Position numbers and translations under genes: made by a program. From positions 62,001 to 126,000 of the forward strand of contig NZ_JACHXU010000018.1 of NCBI RefSeq assembly GCF_014192335.1: 64,000 nucleotides of DNA, written 5' to 3'. This stretch comes from Aporhodopirellula rubra. GTDB taxonomy: Bacteria; Planctomycetota; Planctomycetia; Pirellulales; Pirellulaceae. Below, in pieces: positions 1 to 8,561 of this stretch. Each line of letters begins with the position of its first letter. The stretch's first letter is position 1. A model generated the notes under the pieces. The model was given only the letters and a program-made list of their open reading frames with translations. It was not told the origin of the DNA and made no database searches.

Positions 1-195
1 ATGCACACCGCACGCAAGGTCGCCGACCGTGTGATGATGTTTTACCCACGTCGAATGCTCGACGAGGGGCAATCACAAATTTTATTCGATGGACCGCCCA
101 GCCAACTCGAAAACGCCGACGACCGACGTGTTCGTCAGTTCGTGCGTGGAGAAGCGGGCGATCGGATTCGCGAAATGTCACGAGCAATGGCGTAA
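1..195 (+). CDS. MlaF-like ABC transporter ATPase, C-terminal end only
   Basis: The gene enters from the left edge, and only its last 64 residues are visible. They look like the end of an ABC ATPase of the Mla/Ttg2A phospholipid-transport family: a stretch just after the H-loop (ARKVADRVMMFY), the usual glycine-rich turn (ILFDGPPSQL), then the VRQFVRG ending typical of MlaF. The ATG at base 1 is an internal Met, not the start. The MCE-domain gene begins four bases after the stop, which supports an mlaF-mlaD order in one operon. In this family the ATPase drives lipid movement between inner and outer membrane. Walker A, Walker B and the signature motif lie outside the window. Confidence 0.8.
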   Translation: MHTARKVADRVMMFYPRRMLDEGQSQILFDGPPSQLENADDRRVRQFVRGEAGDRIREMSRAMA

Positions 196-199
196 TTTG

Positions 200-1756
200 A
201 TGGACGAAAACAAACTACGATTTGGCGTGGGCGTGTTGGTCATCGCGGCGATCGGGATCGGTGTGATCCTGACGTTCCTGTTCGGTGCGTTCCCCGCGAT
301 CCTCAATCGCGAATACACGTTGACGGTCTATTTCGACTCCGCCGAAGGCATCAATACGAACTCGCCCGTACTGCGGGACGGTGTCAAAATCGGCCGCGTT
401 TCGGACATTCAGTTGCGTCCCGAAGGCGGTGTCTTATTGACGCTCGCGATGGACGCTCAACACAAGATGACACACCAATACATCCCGCAAATCGGGATCG
501 GTTCACTCATCACAGGTGATTCAAAACTCGAGTTTCGAAAAGCCGAGCCGCGCGAACTCGAAAAACTTCTCGGTGACGACCTCGACTTGGTCGATCGAAC
601 GTACTCCAACGAAGAATACTTCGCCTACGGACAAAAACTTGACGACCCGTTCTCACTCTTGTTCGGCATGGAAGACGAAATGCGATCGACGTTTCGCAGC
701 ATCCGAGGTGCCGGTGACGCTGTTCAAGACATTGGGCAAAGCATCCAATCCCTCGTTCGCGACGTCCGTGGCGTGATCGGAATCGATCCAACCCCCGCTC
801 CACCACCAACCGCGTTCCCACCGGGAGTGCCACGTCAATCATCGATCGGAATGGGTCACAATGCATCCATGTTTGCGACAACGACTCAGCATCGAATGAT
901 GCCCGGGCCATCGTGGGCACGTCCCGTGAGCCTCGTCTCGCAATCGTCCTCCGACTCCTCGTCGCAGTACGCGATCCAAACCGTGGCGTTTGCCAATCAG
1001 AACCAATTCGCACCTCCGGGATCCCAAGTCGTCCCGCCCGGAACGATGCCTCCGCGATCATTGCAACAGGGACTCACACCGCCCGTCGGAACCCAGCGTA
1101 CCGCGGGACAACCGACGCTGCTCGACCTCCAAAATGAAGCGATCGAAACACTCGAAGAGTTGCAAGGTGCGATCCGTGACGCTCGCTCGATTCTCGGAAA
1201 CGAACAAATCCGGCGTGGACTGAGCGATTCAATCAGTCGATTCCCGGGCGTGCTAGACCAGGCAACCGATACGCTCAAGACGACGCAGAAGACGTTTGAC
1301 AGTTTCGCGGATGTCGGCAAACAATTCGAACAGGTCGGCTCGGTCGCCGAGCAAGCACTCAACGAACTTAAGACAACCGCGGGCGACACGCTCGAAAGTT
1401 TCCAAGCAACCGCCAAAAACGTCGAGGCGATCACCGAACCGATCGGACGGCGTAGCGAAGAACTCGTCGAACAGGTTTTACGCAGCCTCGCGAACGTCGA
1501 CAACGCATTGATCCAGATAGATACGTTCGGCCAAACGCTCAACTCATCCGATGGGACCATCAAACGTCTCCTCGAAGACGACGAGTTGTACTACGAAATC
1601 CGCCGTACCGTGGAGAACATCGAAGCGGCCACCGCTCGAGTTCGCCCGATCCTGGACGACGTACGCGTCTTCACCGACAAAATCGCTCGCGACCCACGTC
1701 AACTCGGCGTCCGAGGAGCCCTCGGCAAACGCCCAACCGGCGCAGGCCTGAAATAG
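200..1756 (+). CDS. MlaD/MCE-domain lipid transport protein
   Basis: A protein of 518 residues from the ATG four bases after the ATPase stop. This start is preferred to an in-frame ATG at 89 because it puts the hydrophobic anchor (about residues 8-30) at the N-terminus and avoids overlapping the ATPase gene. An MCE domain follows at about residues 38-120, with the typical features FDSAEGINTNSPV, DGVKIGRV and GIGSLITGD. After a Pro/Gln-rich segment the last 180 residues are helical and coiled-coil-like, as in long MCE proteins. The family forms periplasm-facing substrate-binding rings for Mla-type phospholipid transporters. The ORF extends beyond the compact E. coli MlaD (about 180 residues), as in planctomycete and mycobacterial relatives. 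Confidence 0.85.
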   Translation: MDENKLRFGVGVLVIAAIGIGVILTFLFGAFPAILNREYTLTVYFDSAEGINTNSPVLRDGVKIGRVSDIQLRPEGGVLLTLAMDAQHKMTHQYIPQIGIGSLITGDSKLEFRKAEPRELEKLLGDDLDLVDRTYSNEEYFAYGQKLDDPFSLLFGMEDEMRSTFRSIRGAGDAVQDIGQSIQSLVRDVRGVIGIDPTPAPPPTAFPPGVPRQSSIGMGHNASMFATTTQHRMMPGPSWARPVSLVSQSSSDSSSQYAIQTVAFANQNQFAPPGSQVVPPGTMPPRSLQQGLTPPVGTQRTAGQPTLLDLQNEAIETLEELQGAIRDARSILGNEQIRRGLSDSISRFPGVLDQATDTLKTTQKTFDSFADVGKQFEQVGSVAEQALNELKTTAGDTLESFQATAKNVEAITEPIGRRSEELVEQVLRSLANVDNALIQIDTFGQTLNSSDGTIKRLLEDDELYYEIRRTVENIEAATARVRPILDDVRVFTDKIARDPRQLGVRGALGKRPTGAGLK

Positions 1757-1785
1757 CAACGTTGATACGTTGCATAATCTCACCA

Positions 1786-1819
1786 AGACACGTTCCGTTC
1801 CCAAAGAGCGGACGTGTCT
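1786..1819. terminator. hairpin in the convergent gap after the MCE gene
   Basis: An 11-bp inverted repeat (agacacgt-tccg / cggacgtgtct) with one bulged T and an 11-base loop. It sits in the 81-base gap between two converging genes, so it could end transcription from either side. No good T-tract follows on either strand, so an intrinsic terminator is only a suggestion. Confidence 0.35.
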
Positions 1820-1837
1820 GCCAGTGTTTCCACACCA

Positions 1838-2194
1838 TCAGTCCGACAAGGTCGCCTTGTCTGCGTCCAGTGTCGCATCGGAACGGGAACGGTGCGATAA
1901 GAAAGATCGCGTGCAGATCCAAACGAGAAGTCCGTTGGGAACGAGAAAATAAGCAACCAGCGGCCACGGGTTGGCTGGTCCCGTTGCCCAATAGTGATGC
2001 TGGTAGGTGACCGGATCCCCGCCGTAACCCGCGGTCTCGATTTCGAACTCGATCCGACTCCACACCAGCGAGCAAAGAACGATTGCCACGGGGACAGCAA
2101 CGAGCAAACCGTTCAACACTAGGAAACGACGCTTCCAACGCGGTGAGTCCGAGTTATCGGGTGATGTCGATGGTGCTTCATACGGGTTAACCAA
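1838..2194 (-). CDS. small membrane protein with NPYEAP N-terminus
   Basis: I chose a TTG start that gives about 118 residues beginning with (M)VNPYEAPST. A GAGG sequence lies about 10 bases upstream. The first in-frame ATG is at 2251 and would add 19 residues in front of the motif. From memory, planctomycete genomes hold many small membrane proteins starting NPY(E/Q)(S/A)P; their function is unknown. Two hydrophobic segments are visible: FLVLNGLLVAVPVAIVLCSL and PLVAYFLVPNGLLVWICT. The region between them (GGDPVTYQHHYW) should lie outside the membrane. The gene converges on the MCE gene and has no functional neighbour on its strand. Confidence 0.6.
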   Translation of the reverse strand: MVNPYEAPSTSPDNSDSPRWKRRFLVLNGLLVAVPVAIVLCSLVWSRIEFEIETAGYGGDPVTYQHHYWATGPANPWPLVAYFLVPNGLLVWICTRSFLSHRSRSDATLDADKATLSD

Positions 2195-2468
2195 TGGAAA
2201 GAAGCCTCGAATTGAGTCGTTATCACGCACGATCTTGAATGAATGCAACAAGCAGACGTTGTGCGCAGTCTACAGCACTCTCGACGTCAAAACCGAATTG
2301 GGCAGACCGCGATACCACGCCAAACTTTCCGGCACACTTTAAGTGCGTTCAGCCCGCACGCATGTGCGTCAATTTTTACCGTGACGAGAGGCCCAAACCG
2401 CGACACCTCGATCTCATGTGTCGAGTAAAATGTGGCCCCCTATCTCTCCACGCAAACTTGAATCCATC

Positions 2469-4307
2469 ATGGCCACCCGCACCTCCATTCGCAAAATCCT
2501 GACCAGTCTCCTGCTGCTGATCACTCTCGGATCGTTCGGCAATGGCCACGCCGAGGACACGCTGCCCGGTCACTCAGCGAAGCCTTCGGACGTCCCGGTC
2601 GCGGTTTCAAAGGAAGAATCACAAACCGACCGTGACGCTCGGATGAAATGGTGGCGTGAAGCTCGCTTCGGGATGTTCGTCCACTGGGGACTCTACTCCG
2701 GTTTAGCCGGGACTTGGGACGGAAAGCCGGTGGCCAAACGGGGAGGCATGGAATGGATTCAACAACGTGTCAAAGCCGACACTGACACTTATGCCCGGCA
2801 GGCGATTCCAAAGTTCAAACCGACGGCAGACTTTGCACGCCAGTGGGCACGAATCGCAAAAGACGCCGGTTGCAAATACCTCGTCTTCACGACCAAGCAC
2901 CATGACGGTTTTGGGTTGTTCGATTCGCAGGCGGGCGATTTCAACGCGGGGCATGTCTTGCAGCGTGACCTCGTCAAGGAGATCACCGAAGCCTGCCGAG
3001 CCGAAGGTTTGAAAGTTGGTTTCTATCATTCAGTCATCGATTGGCATCACGATCAGTACTCCTACGCCGAATCAAAACAGCTGCCACACCCGCTCAAAGG
3101 AAAACCCTACCCCAACGGCACACGTGATCACGCGAAATACCAAAACTATCTCCACCAACAGGTCCACGAACTCCTCTCTAACTACGGTCCCGTGGATATG
3201 CTCTGGTGGGATTACAGCTCGCAAGATTTCCAAGGTGACCAAGCGTGGCGTTCGAGTGAGTTGATCGATCTCGTCCGTACGAAACAACCCGATGTAATCA
3301 TGAACAATCGACTGTTTCGTATCCGCGAAGCAGGATGGGCCGGCATGGGGACTGCCGGATTCACCCCACATCTCGATCCCAAATACGGTGACTTCATCAC
3401 GCCTGAGCAACACATCCCTGCGACCGGCATGCCCGGCATCGATTGGGAAACGTGCATGACACTCAACACGACATGGGGATACAGCGAACATGATCACGCA
3501 TGGAAATCCGATCAGTTGTTGATCCGCAATCTCATCGACATCGCTAGCAAAGGCGGCAACTACCTACTCAACATCGGCCCCAAAGGCGACGGGAGTGTTC
3601 CCGAGGAAAGCATCCGATCGCTAAAGACCATCGGCGACTGGATGGACACCAACGGGGACGCGATCTATGCAACCCAAGCGAGTCCGTTCGCCAAACTCGA
3701 CTGGGGACGATGCACGCAAAAACAACTCGATGGCGACACCACACGTCTGTATTTGCATCTGTTTGATTGGCCCAAAAACGGAAAACTGGTTCTGCCCGGT
3801 CTCGTCAACAAGACTCGCGGTGCAGTCATGCTCGCGAGCAATCAGACGCTAAAGGTCAACAACGAAGCCACTCAGATTTCGATCGATCTCCCGGTCAATC
3901 CAATAGATGAAATTGCGACCGTTGTGGTACTCGATATCGAAGGCAGCCCGAACGTCATCGTGCCCCCTGCCCCCGCGATCTCACAGGTCGGCGACGGGAC
4001 CCTGACGCTCGACGCGACCACCGCGGTGCTACACGGCGAGTTGAAAATCGAGAACAAACGCAAATCAAAAACGTCGGCTTTTGGCTCAACGCGGAAGACC
4101 ACATCGAGTGGAGAATCGAAATCAGTCGCCCCGGCAAGTTTGCCGTCACCGCTGAGATCGCGGCCGAAGCCAGTGGTAAATTCACAATCGCCGCCGACGA
4201 GGACGAACTCACCGCGAACTCTCCCGCAACCGGCGACTACGGAAAGTACCAAACCGTACGTCTCGGGACGCTTGACCTGCCCGCCGGCACGACAACACTC
4301 GTCATGA
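2469..4307 (+). CDS. secreted alpha-L-fucosidase (GH29), C-terminus frameshifted
   Basis: It starts with a Sec-type signal peptide (hydrophobic core LLLLITLGSFG, cleavage near GHA-ED). The GH29 catalytic domain follows, with the family opening MKWWREARFGMFVHWGLYSG and the nucleophile region VDMLWWDYS, where Asp248 is the likely nucleophile. It should release alpha-L-fucose outside the cytoplasm, for example from fucoidan or glycans. The catalytic domain appears complete. Near base 4064-4070 the frame breaks: the listed ORF goes on with about 80 low-complexity S/T/P/R residues to 4307, while the -1 frame gives a normal beta-sandwich tail ending at 4372. An upstream in-frame ATG at 2418 is less likely because it would precede the signal peptide. 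Confidence 0.85.
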   Translation: MATRTSIRKILTSLLLLITLGSFGNGHAEDTLPGHSAKPSDVPVAVSKEESQTDRDARMKWWREARFGMFVHWGLYSGLAGTWDGKPVAKRGGMEWIQQRVKADTDTYARQAIPKFKPTADFARQWARIAKDAGCKYLVFTTKHHDGFGLFDSQAGDFNAGHVLQRDLVKEITEACRAEGLKVGFYHSVIDWHHDQYSYAESKQLPHPLKGKPYPNGTRDHAKYQNYLHQQVHELLSNYGPVDMLWWDYSSQDFQGDQAWRSSELIDLVRTKQPDVIMNNRLFRIREAGWAGMGTAGFTPHLDPKYGDFITPEQHIPATGMPGIDWETCMTLNTTWGYSEHDHAWKSDQLLIRNLIDIASKGGNYLLNIGPKGDGSVPEESIRSLKTIGDWMDTNGDAIYATQASPFAKLDWGRCTQKQLDGDTTRLYLHLFDWPKNGKLVLPGLVNKTRGAVMLASNQTLKVNNEATQISIDLPVNPIDEIATVVVLDIEGSPNVIVPPAPAISQVGDGTLTLDATTAVLHGELKIENKRKSKTSAFGSTRKTTSSGESKSVAPASLPSPLRSRPKPVVNSQSPPTRTNSPRTLPQPATTESTKPYVSGRLTCPPARQHSS

Positions 4308-4372
4308 CGGGCGTCAAGAAAGGGTGGCATCCGCTCAATCTCACGAAACTTACTTTGTCACCGATCAAGTGA
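4064..4372 (+). other. out-of-frame true C-terminal domain of the GH29 fucosidase
   Basis: Read in the -1 frame from about the A-run at 4067-4071, this stretch encodes KNVGFWLNAEDHIEWRIEI, then a beta-rich domain with SRPGKFAVTAEI and ASGKFTIA, ending LTKLTLSPIK. This is the usual carbohydrate-binding-like ending of planctomycete secreted GH29 enzymes, and it begins where the other frame loses sense. One missing base in or near the five-A run would explain it. A real mutation and a sequence error cannot be told apart here. Confidence 0.7.
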
Positions 4373-4580
4373 ACTCACGAGCGACGTTCTCGATCGTGTC
4401 TGTGACTCCGGCAATGGCAGAGTTTGCGGCGTCCAACCTATATTGAAACGCAACTTTAAAATCGCAAACGAGGGATTTCGTCGCGTCATCGGAGCATGCG
4501 GTCTCGACGACGCAACAGCCTGTTTTTGAGCGTCGCCCCCCGTTCGTTCCCATTCGTAAATCACGCGATGAGACGCCGTT

Positions 4581-5090
4581 CTACTCGAGAACCAAGACTC
4601 GCAATTCGCCGACGAGTCGCATGTTTCGCCCCGTCCCCGACACGACATGCACGAACACGGAGCGTGCGTCGGGCTTCGCATCCTGATCAACGCTTAACCG
4701 GACTGACGCGACGGTAACATGCTGGAATGCCCCGTCGGTTTGGCGACCGGTGAACTTCTCGCTCGCGTACAACGCCGCTTGGGCTTCCGCCGACTTTTCT
4801 GCGTCATATTGCAATGTGATTCCGCCCTCGCGGAAGATCGGGGCACCTTTGAGACCGCCTCCCATTTTCGGCTCAGCAAGCACGCGTCGATCACTCAGAA
4901 AAACGACCGGCGAACGACCGGTACCTTCATCCCAGCAAATTTGAAGTTCCTTCGATACACCTTGCCGGACGACCGCCAGACAGACGGGCGTCGTCGCAGT
5001 GGGTGCTTGGGCAATCGCGGCCGTCGTAGTCAGTACAGACAAAGCCAGCACAAAAAATGGATCCAGTGCAGCGTATCGTCGGAGCATCAT
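4581..5090 (-). CDS. secreted protein of unknown function
   Basis: I chose the first of two adjacent ATGs (the other at 5087) because it is followed by a signal peptide: MMLRRYAALDPFFVLAL, then a hydrophobic run and cleavage near AIAQA. The mature part is about 140 residues, mostly beta and charged, with one Cys pair candidate (CLAVV, QICWDEG) and no domain I recognise. The longer ORF reaching 5231 would put 47 basic residues before the signal and is rejected. The gene lies between the fucosidase and the oxidoreductase, with about 160 bases separating it from the oxidoreductase, so co-transcription is possible but unproven. Confidence 0.6.
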   Translation of the reverse strand: MMLRRYAALDPFFVLALSVLTTTAAIAQAPTATTPVCLAVVRQGVSKELQICWDEGTGRSPVVFLSDRRVLAEPKMGGGLKGAPIFREGGITLQYDAEKSAEAQAALYASEKFTGRQTDGAFQHVTVASVRLSVDQDAKPDARSVFVHVVSGTGRNMRLVGELRVLVLE

Positions 5091-5252
5091 CGTGTGGCTT
5101 TGATGGAACGGTAACGAACAAGGATCGTCCTTGGCACGCCTCCGGTCTCCCTCAGCGTGACCTGAACATCGATTTGGTAAACGCGGCGACTTAGATCGCG
5201 ATACCGCTCCAAAAATCCGACAGACCGACAAGCGTCATTCAGCGGTGACAAG

Positions 5253-6555
5253 TCAATCGATTTCCCAGCCTTTGCGGTACGCGGTTTGAATCAAAGTTTG
5301 AGCAACCGTATTGCCAACGGTTTGCAGCGACTCAGCGTCCCAATCAAATCCACCAGCCCGATAGGCAACGTTGCCGAGCAAGACCGTTTCGGCCATTGGA
5401 CCGGAATAATCAAAATGACAGGTTGCCGCTTCACCGCCTTTGCATGCGGAGATCCATTCGTTGTAAAACCCAGGCGAATCTGGAATGAACGGTTCAGGGG
5501 CCGTGAAGTCGGCGAACTTCTCTTCGGGATACAGTTTGCGTTTATCAAACCCGCAAACCAAAACGCCCTCGTCACCTACAAAGATGGTGTTTGCACCTTT
5601 TTCATCAACACCGATTTTTTGAATTACTCCTCGCGGCGCACCATGGTACCAGTGCAGATCGATCGGTGAGTCTTGATTGGTCTCGGCAAAGCGATATGTC
5701 ACATGCATGGACATTCGGAGTACGTTCGGCATCGACTTTCGGTCCCGACGCGTCGACACGCACCGGTGTTTTCAAACCGAGCGACCAGTAGGGGATGTCG
5801 AGAATGTGGCATCCCCAATTCCCGGTTTCCCCTGTCCCATACTCCCACCAAAATCGCCATCCGTACGGACAAATCGATGGGTGATACGGGCGGTACTTCG
5901 CGGGGCCGACCCACAAATCGTAATCAAGTCGATTGGGAACCTTGGGGGTATCGTCGGGCACCGGAGGCATCCCACGTTCACCGCCGACCCAACAGTGAAC
6001 CTCGGTCACCGTGCCGATTGCTCCCGATTGAATAAACTCAACAACACGGTGCATGTTCTTGATCGCGTGACGCTGCGCGCCGAGCTGCGTGGCCAATTTA
6101 TTTTTGCGTGCCAAATCACACAGTGTCCGCGTCTCATAAACGGTGTGCGCTAATGGTTTCTCAAGATAGACGTGCAGTCCCAACTGCATCGCGACATAGG
6201 CGGGATGAAAGTGAGTGTGATCGGGTGTACTAATCACGACAGCATCAAGACTGTCACCGATTTTGTCGAACATTTTGCGATAGTCAGTAAACCGACGAGA
6301 GTTCGGGAATTTCTGAAACGAAATTTTGGCACGCCGTTCATCCACGTCCACCATCGCAACAAGATTCTGTCTCCGGACGCCACTGACGTTTGCCGCTCCC
6401 CGTCCACCGACTCCGATGCACGCAATGTTCAGTTTTTCATTGGGGCTATCGGCTGCAGAGATCGGTCGAAGTATGGCCCCATGGTAGAACGCGATCCCCG
6501 CCGATGCCGCAGCAGTGTTGCGAAGTACGGCTCGACGCGAAATTTGATTCGACAT
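5253..6555 (-). pseudogene. Gfo/Idh/MocA oxidoreductase with Tat signal, broken by a frameshift
   Basis: From the ATG preceded by a GAGAGG sequence, the protein opens with a twin-arginine signal (SRRAVLRNTAAASAG). Next comes a Rossmann fold (IACIGVGGRGAANV), the family motif YLEKPLAHTVYE and the planctomycete block GTGETGNWGCHILDIPYWSL. After VDAERTPN the frame becomes nonsense and ends at 5605. The expected continuation SMHVTYRFAETN... lies in the next frame and runs to 5253, ending QTAYRKGWEID. One extra base near 5712 accounts for it. Intact members are NAD(P)-dependent, exported sugar or inositol oxidoreductases. Without the last 150 residues the substrate domain is incomplete, so I call it a pseudogene or a sequence error. 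Confidence 0.8.
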
Positions 6556-6885
6556 GGCGGGGCCTCTCAGAAAAGCGGGGAGGTTGAGGGTGGTACCACA
6601 TTGTAAGTGCTTGTGCACCGCGTCGTAACAGTCGACGACCGAGAATTCGACCACGACCGAAATAATCGCGAAAAACAAACACCGACTAGACATGCCTCGT
6701 GATCGCGGACATGCACCGCCAGCCGTCCTCAAAAAAAATCTCGCGACCGCTGATCGTTCACGTTCCTTTCAGGTTCGGATGGCAGAATGCCAGCAGAGAC
6801 GCCAAATCGTGAGCTCTCAATCGCGAGTCGCCTCACCCTTTCTCAGCAAAAGCACACCTTTCAACAAAAACTGTGAGTCAAAAAG
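6556..6885. other. intergenic region between divergent genes
   Basis: 330 bases separating the divergent oxidoreductase and EF-hand genes. It should hold promoters for both directions. It contains a run of eight A near 6731. ORFs here have no signal peptide, motif or plausible composition, and I see no RNA gene. Confidence 0.5.
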
Positions 6886-7893
6886 ATGAGACGATATGGA
6901 ATCGGCATTTTGATCGTCCTGATCGCTTGTTCGGCCAGCGCGATCGCGTGGAGCCAAATGACGGATGGTCCGCTAGACGGCGATCGAAATCAACGCGAGC
7001 GTGGCCACCGCCCTCGACATGACGCCCCTCGAAATTGTGGCGGTTCACCCGGATCACCGGATTTCCCGCCGCACTGCGGTGTCAGAAGGCACGAGGACTC
7101 GCCCGGCCGTTTACTCGACAACGATTCAGTCGCCCACGGCCCCGGCGTACGTGACCGCGGACGCCCTCCTCATCCGCTGCTCGAACTTTTCGACGTCGAT
7201 CAAGATGGTGAAATTTCAAACGAAGAAATCGTCGCAGCAACTCCCATGCTGAAAAAAATGGACGCTAACGAAGACGGCAAACTGACGAACGACGAACTGC
7301 CCAAGCCACCTCGTCACGCCGCACCCTCACCACGAAACGAACGCGGTGACACATCCCTCAACACGACCGATAGCGAGATTGACATGAGCCCCCAACCTAA
7401 AGGCCACGTCGTGATTGACCAGGGTCATCAAACCGACCCACGCGATGGCGGCCGACCGGTTAAACTGATCGCGGCCGCACTCGGTGTGGAGGATGAAGTT
7501 TTTCGTCAGGCGTTTTCGACTGTCCAACCAGCACGTGGTGGTCATCCCACCGCACAACGGGCACGCGCAAACAAAGAAGTGTTGATGAGCGCACTGGAAC
7601 CACACGGGGTCACCAATGATCGTTTGGATGAGGTATCGAATTGGTATCGCTATCGTCCAGAAAGCGGCGAACTTTGGCGACACCGAGAGGCAACAATTAC
7701 CCCAGTCATCGAAGACGGAAAATTGGTGAGCGTTCACATCGACGAGGGTGGGGCGGGATACATTTCCACGCCTCGCATCCGCGTGACAGGGTTTGAAGAC
7801 GTTCGCCTGAATTGCGAACTCGCATTTGACGAAGATTTAGAGAGCAATGGTCGAATCGTGTCGATCACAATCGACCCGGCGACTGATATCTAG
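6886..7893 (+). CDS. secreted EF-hand calcium-binding protein
   Basis: 335 residues. There is a signal peptide (about residues 1-23, core GILIVLIACSASAIAW), then a His/Arg/Asp-rich low-complexity stretch. Two canonical EF-hand loops follow: D103-x-D105-x-D107-G-E109-I-S111-x-x-E114, and D126-x-N128-x-D130-G-K-L-T134-x-x-E137. All calcium ligands are present. The remaining 190 residues hold no domain I recognise; they include a segment with GEAGYIS-like Gly turns (DEGGAGYISTPRI). It is the first gene of a unit with a response regulator 14 bases downstream and a kinase. The layout suggests an extracytoplasmic calcium or cation sensor, or an output, linked to that system. Confidence 0.8.
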   Translation: MRRYGIGILIVLIACSASAIAWSQMTDGPLDGDRNQRERGHRPRHDAPRNCGGSPGSPDFPPHCGVRRHEDSPGRLLDNDSVAHGPGVRDRGRPPHPLLELFDVDQDGEISNEEIVAATPMLKKMDANEDGKLTNDELPKPPRHAAPSPRNERGDTSLNTTDSEIDMSPQPKGHVVIDQGHQTDPRDGGRPVKLIAAALGVEDEVFRQAFSTVQPARGGHPTAQRARANKEVLMSALEPHGVTNDRLDEVSNWYRYRPESGELWRHREATITPVIEDGKLVSVHIDEGGAGYISTPRIRVTGFEDVRLNCELAFDEDLESNGRIVSITIDPATDI

Positions 7894-7907
7894 AAGGCAA
7901 CGAAAGA

Positions 7908-8561
7908 ATGCGAGTATTGGTAGTCGAAGATGATCCCGACTTGCTCGCGGGCCTAACCCAGGCGTTGCGTGAAGAAGGCTACGCGGTCGACCACACGAGC
8001 GAAGGCGACGAAGCCCTCGCTCAGGCGCTGGCGTGGCCGTACGACGCGATCGTCTTGGACATCATGCTGCCCAATCTCAGTGGTCTGGAAATCCTTCGTG
8101 AACTGCGGAGGAAACAGTCGACGCCCGTTTTGTTTCTGACCGCCCTCGATTCGATCGACGATCGTGTCTCGGGACTCGACCTCGGCGCCGACGACTATCT
8201 CGTCAAGCCGTTCGATCTTGCCGAGCTGCTGGCGCGATTGCGAGCCGTGATCCGTCGCGGTCATGAGGTTGCCGATCCGATCATTCGGTTCGGCGATCTC
8301 GCGATCAACACGAGCGCGAGGTTGGTGACAAAAGGAGATGCCCCCATCGAATTGACAGCACGCGAGTACGCATTAGTCGAGCTATTGGCGATGAAACGAG
8401 GACGACTCGTGACGCGCACGTTCATCTACGATCATCTGTTTGATGAAAACCACGATTCGATGTCCAATCTGGTCGACGTGTACATTTCGCGAATTCGTTC
8501 AAAACTCGGCAAAGAGTTCGTAAAGACTCGACGCGGCGAAGGGTATTTCGTTGGCAATTAA
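7908..8561 (+). CDS. OmpR/PhoB-family response regulator
   Basis: 217 residues, the normal length for the family. The N-terminal receiver domain has the acidic pair EDD at 7-9, phospho-acceptor Asp51 (IVLDIMLPNLSG), the conserved Thr (LFLTALD) and Lys in DDYLVKPF. A winged-helix DNA-binding domain fills the last 95 residues (ELTAREYALVELL, YISRIRSKLG, TRRGEGYFV). A GAAAG sequence precedes the ATG. It overlaps the kinase gene by 11 bases, so the two are probably translationally coupled. Similar regulators (QseB, TctD, CusR types) answer cations or antimicrobial stress; the EF-hand neighbour points to calcium or another metal. Confidence 0.92.
   Translation: MRVLVVEDDPDLLAGLTQALREEGYAVDHTSEGDEALAQALAWPYDAIVLDIMLPNLSGLEILRELRRKQSTPVLFLTALDSIDDRVSGLDLGADDYLVKPFDLAELLARLRAVIRRGHEVADPIIRFGDLAINTSARLVTKGDAPIELTAREYALVELLAMKRGRLVTRTFIYDHLFDENHDSMSNLVDVYISRIRSKLGKEFVKTRRGEGYFVGN

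Noticed and set aside
4064-4075. Programmed -1 frameshift signal in the fucosidase
   Set aside because: The A-run is only five bases and the zero-frame codons (aaa acg) do not form an X-XXY-YYZ heptamer; a mutation or read error is simpler.
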